A DNA stretch of 38,260 nt from Candidatus Wolbachia massiliensis. GTDB lineage: Bacteria; Pseudomonadota; Alphaproteobacteria; Rickettsiales; Anaplasmataceae. The notes beneath the pieces are model-generated. The model saw nothing but the letters and a program-made list of their open reading frames with translations, made no database searches and had not been told where the DNA came from. The stretch lies in NCBI RefSeq assembly GCF_014771645.1, contig NZ_CP061738.1:1-38260 (forward strand), given 5' to 3'. Position numbers and translations under genes: made by a program. Shown here piece by piece: positions 26,472 to 34,157 of this stretch; positions within the stretch are counted from its first letter, which is position 1; each line of letters starts with the position of its first letter.

Positions 26472-26680
26472 GGGAATGTTCAAAAAAGTGTGTCAAGCCG
26501 CATTTTTAGTTCAACTCAATTTTCAATCTATCAGGAAAGAAAATATCAAGCTGAGACATAGTTAATGCCCAATTGGGGAGAGCCATAATCCACTTTTGCT
26601 CTACCTTTTTTATAGCACAATATACCTGTTTGTACAAGGCATTTGTACTAGTAAATGAACCCTTAGTTTTAGTAAATTTC
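26472..26680 (-). mobile_element. IS256 right-end fragment, inverted (209 bp)
   Basis: The reverse complement of 27808-28016, again beginning exactly at the terminal-repeat tip. Its first 71 bases repeat the preceding block, so it is a separate copy. It is cut by the left tip of the full-length element at 26681. Confidence 0.85.
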
Positions 26681-28016
26681 GGGAATGTTCAAAAAAGTGT
26701 GTCAAACCGAAAAAAAGTAATAAATTGATATAAAAAAATGGAGGTTTGATAATGAGTCAAAAAGTAGTAAACAGAACTAACGGATTGGTAGATTATAAAG
26801 AGTTGGAAACAAATATCCTGTCGTCTATACGAGAAGGAAGACCGTTGACAGGAAAGGAAGGAGCATTAACACCATTTATAAAAAAGCTGCTGGAGGCGAG
26901 TCTAGAAGGTGAAATAGAAAACCATTTATTAGCTGAAAGTGGAGAAAATAATCGCAGAAATGGGAGGAATGGAAAGACTTTACGTACAAGTGCAGGTTCA
27001 TTTGAGCTGTTAACGCCAAGAGATAGAGAAGGAAGTTTTGAGCCACAAATAGTCAAAAAAAGGCAAACAAGCTTACATCCAGAGCTTGAAACGAAGATTT
27101 TGAGCACATTTGCCAGTGGTATGAGATATAGCGTCACACGTCGAGGAAATTTATGATCACAAAATATCGGCAGCAGAGATATCAAGTATTACCGACAAAT
27201 TACTGCCTATAATCAATGAATGGCGTAGTCGTCCACTGCAATCAGTATACCCGATAGTATTTATGGATGGGATGTTCTTTAAGGTCAAGGAGGATGGACA
27301 TTGCGTAAGTAAATGTATGTACAATATATTGGGCATAGACCAAAATGGCAGAAAAGAAGTCCTGGGCTTTTATTTGGCTGAAAGTGAAGGAGCTAACTTT
27401 TGGTTGGGAGTGCTAAATAACCTCAAAGAAAGAGGAGTAGAAGATATTCTGATTGCATGTGTAGATGGGCTAAAAAGCTTTCCTGCAGCCATCAACAGTG
27501 TATTTCCCAGTGCAGAAGTGCAGCTATGTATAGTACACCAAATAAGAAATTCTCTGAAATATGTATCCAGTAAAGATGTGAAAGTTTTCATGAATGATTT
27601 GAAAAAAATATATCGTGCTTCAAGTAAAGAAATTGCTGAGAATTATCTGCTTGAGCTGGAAGAAAAATGGGGAGAAAAGTATCCTTTAGTTATAAAATCT
27701 TGGCAGAATAATTGGGAAAACTTATCCAGTTATTTTAAGTACTCTGGGCCAGTTAGGAAGCTGATTTACACCACTAATCCAATTGAGGGGTTGCATAGAC
27801 AAATCAGGAAATTTACTAAAACTAAGGGTTCATTTACTAGTACAAATGCCTTGTACAAACAGGTATATTGTGCTATAAAAAAGGTAGAGCAAAAGTGGAT
27901 TATGGCTCTCCCCAATTGGGCATTAACTATGTCTCAGCTTGATATTTTCTTTCCTGATAGATTGAAAATTGAGTTGAACTAAAAATGCGGCTTGACACAC
28001 TTTTTTGAACATTCCC
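26681..28016 (+). mobile_element. IS256-family insertion sequence, full length (1336 bp)
   Basis: Bounded by terminal inverted repeats: GGGAATGTTCAAAAAAGTGT at the left, and its complement at the right ending in GAACATTCCC. About 25 bases match before divergence. No 8-9 bp target duplication is visible, because the left neighbour is another IS256 fragment and the right neighbour an IS630 remnant. It carries one transposase gene broken by a frameshift. Confidence 0.9.
26752..27982 (+). pseudogene. IS256 (mutator-type) transposase, frameshifted
   Basis: Read across one frameshift, this is a full mutator-family transposase of about 400 residues. The start is ATG at 26752 with GGAGG upstream. 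Frame one ends at 27156 soon after LSTFASGM. The family continuation IASHVEEIYDHKISAAEISSIT resumes in another frame from about 27133. Compared with the expected GM-x-Y-R-D-I-A stretch, roughly 8 bases seem to be missing near 27122-27133. All three catalytic acids are in the second part: Asp in VFMDGMFFKV, Asp in IACVDGLKSF and Glu in TTNPIEGLHRQI. The ORF starting at 27263 is the 3' part, not an independent gene. The copy is presumably inactive. Confidence 0.85.
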
Positions 28017-28178
28017 GTGGAAAGATTTTGGCAACATTTAAAGGACAATCTCATAAAGAACAAGAGGTATAACTCTATTAAATTACTCGAAAATGCTGTA
28101 TCTGAATTTATTCGAGATATTACGAAAAGTTCGATCAAAACCATTTGCTCTGTGAGTTATTTATCTAGTTATTTATGA
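28017..28178 (+). pseudogene. IS630-family transposase, C-terminal remnant
   Basis: Directly after the IS256 right tip, an open frame of 53 codons reads VERFWQHLKDNLIKNK, then a leucine-rich helix, ending near ICSVSYLS. This matches the C-terminal end of IS630-type DDE transposases (the 'NPxExFWxxLK' region that follows the catalytic Glu). It is on the opposite strand to the 5' remnant at 25.7-26.1 kb, so the two are not simply one element split by an insertion. Its 3' end runs into the repeat-protein gene at 28188. Confidence 0.75.
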
Positions 28179-28858
28179 AGGTTGGTATTAGCCTTAGCTC
28201 CTGCTCCATTTAAGATACTGGATATGCTAGCTAGATCTATTCCTTCTTTCTCAAGGGTTCTTAGATACTTTGTTTTATTTCCATTATCAAACCAAAGATC
28301 ATACAAACCTTGGAAAGCATCCTTAGCCTTAGCTCCTGCTCCATTTAAGATACTGGATATGCTAGCTAGATCTATTCCTTCTTTCTCAAGGGTTCTTAGA
28401 TACTTTGTTTTATTTCCCTTATCATCAAACCAAAGATCATACAAACCTTGAAAAGTATCCTTAGCTTTAGCTCCTGCTCCATTTAAGATACTAGATATAC
28501 GAGCTAGATCTATGCTTTTTTCCTCTAGAGTTTTTAAATATTTCGTTTTATTTCCTTTATCATCAAACAAAAGATCATACAAACCTTGAAAAGCATCCTT
28601 AGCCTTAGCTCCTGTTCCACATAAAATACTGGACATATTACGTCTAACTTTATTTTCATATATAACATCAAACATATTTTGTCCTTTATCTGTATTTAAA
28701 AATTCTCTCAAAGCATCTGCTTTTACTGTACCAACTACGGCTTGAATGAATTTATCTTTTTCATTGAGAAGGCTAGTTACTGAACGACTATGTAGTCCTT
28801 TTGATAATTTACTATTTTTATTACCCATTAAAGTCTCTACATCTTTATTGCTATTCAT
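28169..28858 (-). pseudogene. Tandem-repeat protein of unknown function, 3' truncated
   Basis: A 229-codon frame. After a non-repeated N-terminal region (about 70 residues, including SVTSLLNEKDKFIQAVVGTV) come three almost identical units of 46, 46 and 45 residues and the start of a fourth. Each has the pattern ISSIL-x-G-x-GAKAKDAFQGLYDL, then a charged NKTKYL-x-TLE-x-x-x-IDLA linker, which suggests two helices with a glycine loop. DNA periods are 138, 138 and 135 bp. The fourth unit breaks off after GAGAKA, exactly where IS630-like sequence begins (about 28188), so the original protein was longer. No signal peptide or membrane segment. Family not recognised; modular binding or effector roles are conceivable. 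Confidence 0.7.
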
Positions 28859-29466
28859 ACCAATACACTGAGAAATCTACTTTTCTTAATATCATGCTGA
28901 CTTAGTGTAAAAATATAAACAATCAAAAAATGATAGGTTGCTATTTCTATTTTCAAATATAAATTACTACTAGCCTATTAGTATATAATATGAAAAGCTT
29001 ATATCAAATCTTGTATCCTGAAAACAGCATCTTACTCAAGCTGAAATTGTACAACTTCAGGAGGAAATGGCCTAAAAATTTCCTGATGCCCTTGTCCTCA
29101 CTGGTATACCACTTAAATAATGCTCAGGTTTTGTAATATTGCCAAAATCTGACACATGCACAAGTAACAATAAAAAAAGGATTTTGTGTTTTAATTATTA
29201 TAATGACTACTGAAACTTGGAACAATCTAGGCATTGAAAAAATGGAAGAAAATATGTTGTATAATGTCGTATCAAAGACTATAATAAAACATATATTCAA
29301 TGCTTTACAAAAATAATAGTGAAGGAAACTGAAGAAGGTGTATGCCCAAAGCCTAGAGTTCGAAGAAGATGAAAAACTAAAAATATTATTGAAAGGGCAG
29401 ATGATGTGTGATATAATATAAGACTTAGGATTTAAGTAACTTTATTGACATTTTAACATTAATACT
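28859..29466. other. Decayed intergenic region with an Rpn 3'-end relic
   Basis: A 600-base gap. At 29025-29075 (plus strand) the codons read HLTQAEIVQLQEEMA then stop, matching the C-terminus of the Rpn-type gene at 16.0 kb. The following bases (AAAAATTTCCTGATGCCCTTG) match that gene's 3' flank too, with the similarity fading near 29120. A 37-codon ATG frame at 29203-29316 has no support. The remainder looks like eroded sequence without an intact gene. Confidence 0.55.
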
Positions 29467-29585
29467 TATTAAATATTTAGCGGTATACAATTAGACAATA
29501 TATAAGCTTAAATATGCGAGGAAACCATATGACCAATAATTTCGATAACAACGACAGCTCAATTTTTGCTGGAAAACTCAGACAG
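29467..29585 (+). repeat. Inverted duplicate of the 5' end of the 399-residue protein gene
   Basis: The reverse complement of 38142-38260, identical at every base I compared over 119 bp. It continues past the right edge of the window. It includes the upstream region with its likely promoter, the ribosome site GAGGAAACC and the first 19 codons. Confidence 0.9.
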
Positions 29586-29692
29586 GTAACGCCTACGACA
29601 ATATTACAAAAAATAATATAGAGTTCAAAAGCGTGATTTCTAGGGAGTTTCTGCGCTTAAAGCAAATTAAAAAGGTTAAGCCTAGAAGTTAA
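29529..29692 (+). pseudogene. Truncated/fused copy of the island protein gene
   Basis: It begins with the same ATG and 19 codons as the gene at 38198 (MTNNFDNNDSSIFAGKLRQ). It then diverges at 29586 and reaches a stop at 29621. In the next frame from 29587 an uninterrupted stretch (NAYDNITKNNIEFKSVISRE onward) runs to a stop at 29690-29692. This looks like a different gene's C-terminal end joined out of frame. The promoter region is intact, so a short peptide could be made, but no function is implied. 29693-29880 holds no gene that I can support apart from the ribosome site of the next one. Confidence 0.5.
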
Positions 29693-29880
29693 TCGAAAAA
29701 CCTCAAAAAGCTTATTTTTGGACCTTAATAAAAAGGAATCAGCCCAATTTCTCAGCTGTTCTTATTGCAACAATTCGTACATGAGTTCCTCTCAAATTGG
29801 AAAAGTTCTTATACTCTTAAAAATTTTCACAGACTTTATAAATTTTTTACTAGATAACAATTGCATAGGAGAAGTATTAT

Positions 29881-30846
29881 ATGAAAACATCAAAAAATGC
29901 TAATGAAAAAGACATAACTTGTAAATCAGCATATGGTGAGTTAACAAACAAGGATCAAGAGAAAATTCTTAAGTTGGCAATAAAAATAGAGGAGGGAAAA
30001 GGTATTGCTGAAAAGTTCAAAAATAGAATATTACGAAAATCTCGTTACAACACAAGGAAAATTCTCACGACGAAAATAACTTATAAAGGTAAAACGTTCA
30101 CACTATTAGATCATGCAAAGCTGTATGAGAATAATCAAGCTATAAGTGATATCCTGCAGGAAGCCAAAAAACAAAGTCTTTCAGAAGATATTCTTAGCGT
30201 GAAAGCAAATATAAAACGGCAAATCCTACCTCCCACTGCTGTAACAGAAGCTACTATAAATACTGGAACTACTACAGTTGAAGGTGAAAACAGTGAAAAG
30301 CTGAATATAACAGCTATAGAACATCAAGACGTTACCCCTGAAATCAATAATACCGGGGCTATATCAGTTGACGCTAAGTCATGTGAGGATATCGATAAAA
30401 ATAGTAAAGATCTTGATAATATAGAAAAGCATCTAATGATGTACGAAGACGGCGAAGAAGCTCTAAAGGATAGTCCATTGACCACTGCTGTAACAGAAAC
30501 CGTCACAGATAAGACCAAGGGCTTTCTTTCACCTTTTACCGAAGAAAAACTGAGTTTTTATAGTGAACCTGAAAGAAAAAATGCTGTAAATGAAGAAGGA
30601 AAATCATCAACAAAAACAACGCGTCAAAGACAAGCAATCATAGCGGGTAGTGCTGGTGCAGTGTTATTAGTGAATAGTGTTGCATTTTATATTCTGAAAA
30701 TGCATGCTATAGCGGTAATTGTGGGAATTGTTGGATTAGCATGTATAGGATTTGCATTATATGGTCTGCTAAAGCCAAATACAAAGCTCGAAAAAGTAGA
30801 AAATGCAGAGCAGCTTATTGTTCAGCCTGTTTTGAATCCAAAATAA
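29881..30846 (+). CDS. Effector-like protein with C-terminal membrane hairpin, unknown
   Basis: A 321-residue protein of no family I recognise. A charged helical N-terminal domain (about 1-115) includes a TFTLLDHAKLYENNQAISDI segment that faintly recalls a single ankyrin-like unit. A long Thr/Ser/Asp/Glu-rich linker follows (about 116-240). Then come a basic TRQRQ and two hydrophobic helices (about 249-270 and 273-295) and a short polar tail. A basic border followed by a C-terminal hydrophobic hairpin recurs in Wolbachia secreted-effector candidates. The start is supported by AGGAG upstream. It is convergent with the ankyrin gene. Secretion and host membrane insertion are inference only. Confidence 0.7.
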   Translation: MKTSKNANEKDITCKSAYGELTNKDQEKILKLAIKIEEGKGIAEKFKNRILRKSRYNTRKILTTKITYKGKTFTLLDHAKLYENNQAISDILQEAKKQSLSEDILSVKANIKRQILPPTAVTEATINTGTTTVEGENSEKLNITAIEHQDVTPEINNTGAISVDAKSCEDIDKNSKDLDNIEKHLMMYEDGEEALKDSPLTTAVTETVTDKTKGFLSPFTEEKLSFYSEPERKNAVNEEGKSSTKTTRQRQAIIAGSAGAVLLVNSVAFYILKMHAIAVIVGIVGLACIGFALYGLLKPNTKLEKVENAEQLIVQPVLNPK

Positions 30847-30955
30847 AAGGATCTACTTTAAATATTGCTATATTGGGCCTTAACTTGATGCGTATAGTTT
30901 ATTTAACACTCCCGCTATTCCTTTAGGCATATAGTTGGGAAAACTGTTTTTACCC

Positions 30956-32367
30956 TTAATATTTTGAAGTCAATATTTTTTTATCGATAAGATACTTAGC
31001 TGTTTCTAGGTGATCATTCAAAGCGGCTAAATGTAAAGGAGTACTGCCTTCATTGTTCTTAACATTAAAATCAACCTTTTTCTTATCGAGAAGGTATTTA
31101 ACTATTGTCTAGATAACCATGATAGGCAGCCTCGTGTAAAAGAGTATCACCATCACTATCCCTGACATTAAAATCGGCCTTTTTGTCATCTATAAGGTAT
31201 TTAACTATATCTAAATGACCACGACAAGCAGCCCAATGTAAAGGAGTGCTTCCGTAATCATCCTTAACATTAAAATCAACCTTTTTTTCGTCTATAAGAT
31301 ATTGAACTATATCTAAGCACCCACTAAAAGTAGCCAGGTGTAAGAGAGTAATTCCATAACTGTCCTTGACATTAAAATCAGCCTTTTTGTCGTCTACAAG
31401 GTATTTAACTATATCTAAATGACCACACCGGGCAGCCAAATGTAAAGGAGTACTGCCTTTGTTGCTCTTGACATTAAAATCAACCTTTTTGTCATCTACA
31501 AGATATTTAACTATATCTAAACGACCACACCGGGCAGCCAAATGTAAAGGAGTGCTGTCTTCATAGTTCTTAACATTAAAATCAACCTTTTTCTTATCGA
31601 GAAGATATTTAACCGTCTCTAGATGACCATAACAAGCAGCATCGTGTAAGGGGGTATCACCATTTCTGTCTTTAGCATTTAAATCGACCTTTTTGTCATC
31701 TACAAGATATTTAACTATATCTAAACAATCACACTGAGCAGCCAAATGTAAAGGAGTGCTACCTTCATAGTTCTTAACATTAAAATCAACCTTTTTCTTA
31801 TCGAGAAGGTATTTAACTATTCCTAGATGATCTTGACAGGCAGCATCGTGTAAAAGAGTATCACCATAACTGTCCCTGACATTAAAATCAGCCTTTTTGT
31901 CATCTATAAGGTATTTAACTATATCTAAACAATCACACTGAGCAGCCCAATGTAAAGGGGTACTGCCTTTGTTGTCCCTGACATTAAAATCAGCCTTTTT
32001 TTCATCTATAAGATATTGAACTATTTCTAAGCACCCACTAAAAGTAGCCAGATGTAAGAGAGTAATTCCATAACTGTTCTTGACATTAAAATCAGCCTTT
32101 TTGTCATCTATAAGGTATTTAACTATATCTAAATGACCACGACAAGCAGCCCAACATAAAGGAGTACTGCCATCATTATCCTTAACATTAAAATCAGCCT
32201 TTTTGTCATCTACAAGGTATTTAATTATATCTAAATGACCACACCGAGCAGCCCAATGTAAAGGAGTATCACTATTTTCACCCCTGACATTAAGATTAGC
32301 CCCATAGCTCTTTAACCTTATCAAGATTACCTTGCTTTGCAGTGTCAATTAACTGTTGATCACACAT
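30956..32367 (-). pseudogene. Ankyrin-repeat protein gene, 13 units, two frameshifts
   Basis: Thirteen consecutive 34-residue ankyrin units (102 bp each) of the form DFNVKDxxGSTPLHWAACxGHLDIVKYLIDDKK. The longest open frame is 31098-32348, but both ends are artefacts. The true start is ATG at 32367 (MCDQQLIDTAKQGNLDKV), with a strong GAGGAGGT ribosome site. It runs out of frame at about 32303-32312, just before YGANLN. At the other end one extra base near 31104-31108 makes a false stop; in the shifted frame unit 12 completes, unit 13 follows and the gene ends at 30956 with a short tail. Units alternate between two types, giving a 68-residue super-period. In Wolbachia such proteins are candidate host-interaction proteins; here the gene is broken or needs frameshift correction. 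Confidence 0.85.
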
Positions 32368-32615
32368 ATTTACCTCCTCACTCCCAATTAATATTATAAC
32401 TTCTTTTTTTAAAAATGCTACTAAAATTTAGTTAATTATAGAATCAACCATCCAGCTGATTTTTAAGACCAATTACAAAAAACCTTTCCGTTCTCATGCT
32501 AGTTTTATGATTTTTAATAATTTTTTAGAGTTAAAAAAGGAAAAGTGTGTTTTTTTGTTGACTTGCTTACTTGTTATGGTAGTCACTAAGAGTGAGTAAT
32601 TAATGGTTATACAAT
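32368..32615. promoter_or_regulatory. Divergent promoter region, ankyrin gene / 497-residue gene
   Basis: A 248-base AT-rich gap between two divergent genes. The ankyrin ribosome site is at 32371-32379 on the minus strand. A TTGACTTGC element near 32558 on the plus strand could be a -35 box, but no well-spaced -10 is evident. No repeat or RNA gene seen. Confidence 0.35.
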
Positions 32616-34109
32616 ATGACTAGTGAGGTAGAAAGCAAGAAACCAAATGAAAATGATTTGGATTCAGATGATAAATCGTCAACACCGATTGATCTAGACG
32701 AAGATTCACTTGACTTTTTAAGAGAACTATTAGGTGATAGTGCATCACAAGATGAGATTCAGGAGTTTGTTGAATATTGCATAGAGGAAAAATCACTTGA
32801 TTTTTTAGAACAATCCCTAGGTCGTAAGCTATCACAAGATGAGATTCAACAATTAGCTAAATTTTTAAGCAGGGGGACTGATCCAAATGTGACAGATCGA
32901 GGTGGTAAAACTCCTGAAAATCAAGAGGATCTCCCTACCTGTGGTGACGAGGAAATTTGTGAGTTAAGAAATGGCTCCGGTCAGGAAGTTTCTCATAAAT
33001 CTAATGAAAACTCGGAAGAAGGCCCAAGCAATAGCTCAGGTAATTCTTGTTCTTCTGGGAAAGACTCATTATCAATGTTGGAAAAAATACCACTATATGA
33101 AGGTGAAGAGGAGCTGATGGATGAGTTTTATGAGGAGATGACGGGTGGTTTAAAAGACAAACATGACCAAAAAAGTGCTTTAGTGTATATCAAAGACATA
33201 ACAGATAAATACTTAAGGAAAGGGATAAGGTTGAATGTACGTTATGGTAATCATGATAAAACTGTAACAGATTCAATATTTGAAGAAATGAAAAGAATTA
33301 TCTCACAATATCAACCCTCTTCAACTGCAACATGTAATTCTGGCTCTTCCTGTGAAGGAGATGAGAAGAGAGCCTCAAAGACTGTTATACAAGAGATTAC
33401 TGGAAGTTTATTCTTGGAAGGTGGTAGCATAGAAAAAAAATTTATCAAAGAGCTTGAAAACGATTATTACGACTCCGATTATGTAGATAATCTCAATAAG
33501 CAGTATAATAAAAGATGGAAAGAATTAGAGGATGCAGCATATGAAGGTATATTTAAAGATAGGCAAGCTCAAAAGGGGAAACTAGAAGCATCAGAGATGA
33601 TAGATAACGGATATTTTTATATGAAATATTCACAAGATAGTGTGGTTAACCCTGCAAAAATCCTTACCAGTGAAAAAGCTAAAGTTTTGAGAGTTGGCAT
33701 AATTCGAATAGGGGAAAGTATAGTAAACGTTGAAAAAGGCGAAGGAGGAAAAAGAAATTATAAAGATGTATTGGAAGGTGGCATTGAACTGTCTTTTACT
33801 ACTGAGGCAGGAAAGATTAATATTTATCTATATCGTATTGAGGGAAATAGTGATGAAGTAAAAGTAGATTTTGCTGATGATGAGAGTAAAAAAAGATTTC
33901 ATGATTTAGTGGAAGAAGATAAATCAAATTTGGGGAAAAACTGCCGTTTAGGAGGAAAGAGTGTTTCACAAGCCATAACAGACAAATGTTTTAAGAGAAA
34001 TGCTGTGGAATTGGATGAGACTGCGAAGGATATTCCATCTGCTGTTCTTAATCAAGTCAAACAAGAGAACCATAACCTTTCTCTAAGCTTAACACAAACT
34101 CCTAATTAA
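32616..34109 (+). CDS. 497-residue acidic soluble protein with N-terminal duplicated motif, unknown
   Basis: No recognised family. The N-terminus is acidic and disordered (1-27). Two similar segments follow, SLDFLRELLGDSASQDEIQE and SLDFLEQSLGRKLSQDEIQQ, about 29 residues apart. A SRGTDPNVTDRGGKTP stretch then resembles the start of one ankyrin unit. A Ser/Asn/Gly-rich linker (about 100-150) leads to two charged globular regions (about 155-235 and 255-480). No signal peptide or membrane segment is visible. The start is the ATG at 32616; an ATG 14 bases upstream runs into a stop. The stop codon lies inside a 13-bp terminator stem. Looks like a modular candidate effector; that role is inferred from neighbourhood and composition only. 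Confidence 0.75.
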   Translation: MTSEVESKKPNENDLDSDDKSSTPIDLDEDSLDFLRELLGDSASQDEIQEFVEYCIEEKSLDFLEQSLGRKLSQDEIQQLAKFLSRGTDPNVTDRGGKTPENQEDLPTCGDEEICELRNGSGQEVSHKSNENSEEGPSNSSGNSCSSGKDSLSMLEKIPLYEGEEELMDEFYEEMTGGLKDKHDQKSALVYIKDITDKYLRKGIRLNVRYGNHDKTVTDSIFEEMKRIISQYQPSSTATCNSGSSCEGDEKRASKTVIQEITGSLFLEGGSIEKKFIKELENDYYDSDYVDNLNKQYNKRWKELEDAAYEGIFKDRQAQKGKLEASEMIDNGYFYMKYSQDSVVNPAKILTSEKAKVLRVGIIRIGESIVNVEKGEGGKRNYKDVLEGGIELSFTTEAGKINIYLYRIEGNSDEVKVDFADDESKKRFHDLVEEDKSNLGKNCRLGGKSVSQAITDKCFKRNAVELDETAKDIPSAVLNQVKQENHNLSLSLTQTPN

Positions 34110-34132
34110 GGTCGGATTTCGACCTTAATTAG
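34102..34132. terminator. Bidirectional terminator between two convergent island genes
   Basis: A perfect 13-bp stem, CTAATTAAGGTCG / CGACCTTAATTAG, with the 5-base loop GATTT. It includes the stop codon of the plus-strand gene and lies 26 bases beyond the stop of the minus-strand 812-residue gene. No long T-run, but the stem is AT-rich on the outside and it can serve both directions. Confidence 0.7.
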
Positions 34133-34157
34133 TAATAGTAAGTATAAGCTAATGAAC

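Noticed and set aside
29718-29903. A 61-codon plus-strand frame upstream of the membrane-hairpin protein
   Set aside because: It overlaps the ribosome site and start of the better supported gene at 29881, and has no recognisable features.
31098-32348. The regular 102-bp periodicity as a CRISPR or satellite array
   Set aside because: It is an open frame of ankyrin repeats in phase with codons; there are no unique spacers between short identical repeats.
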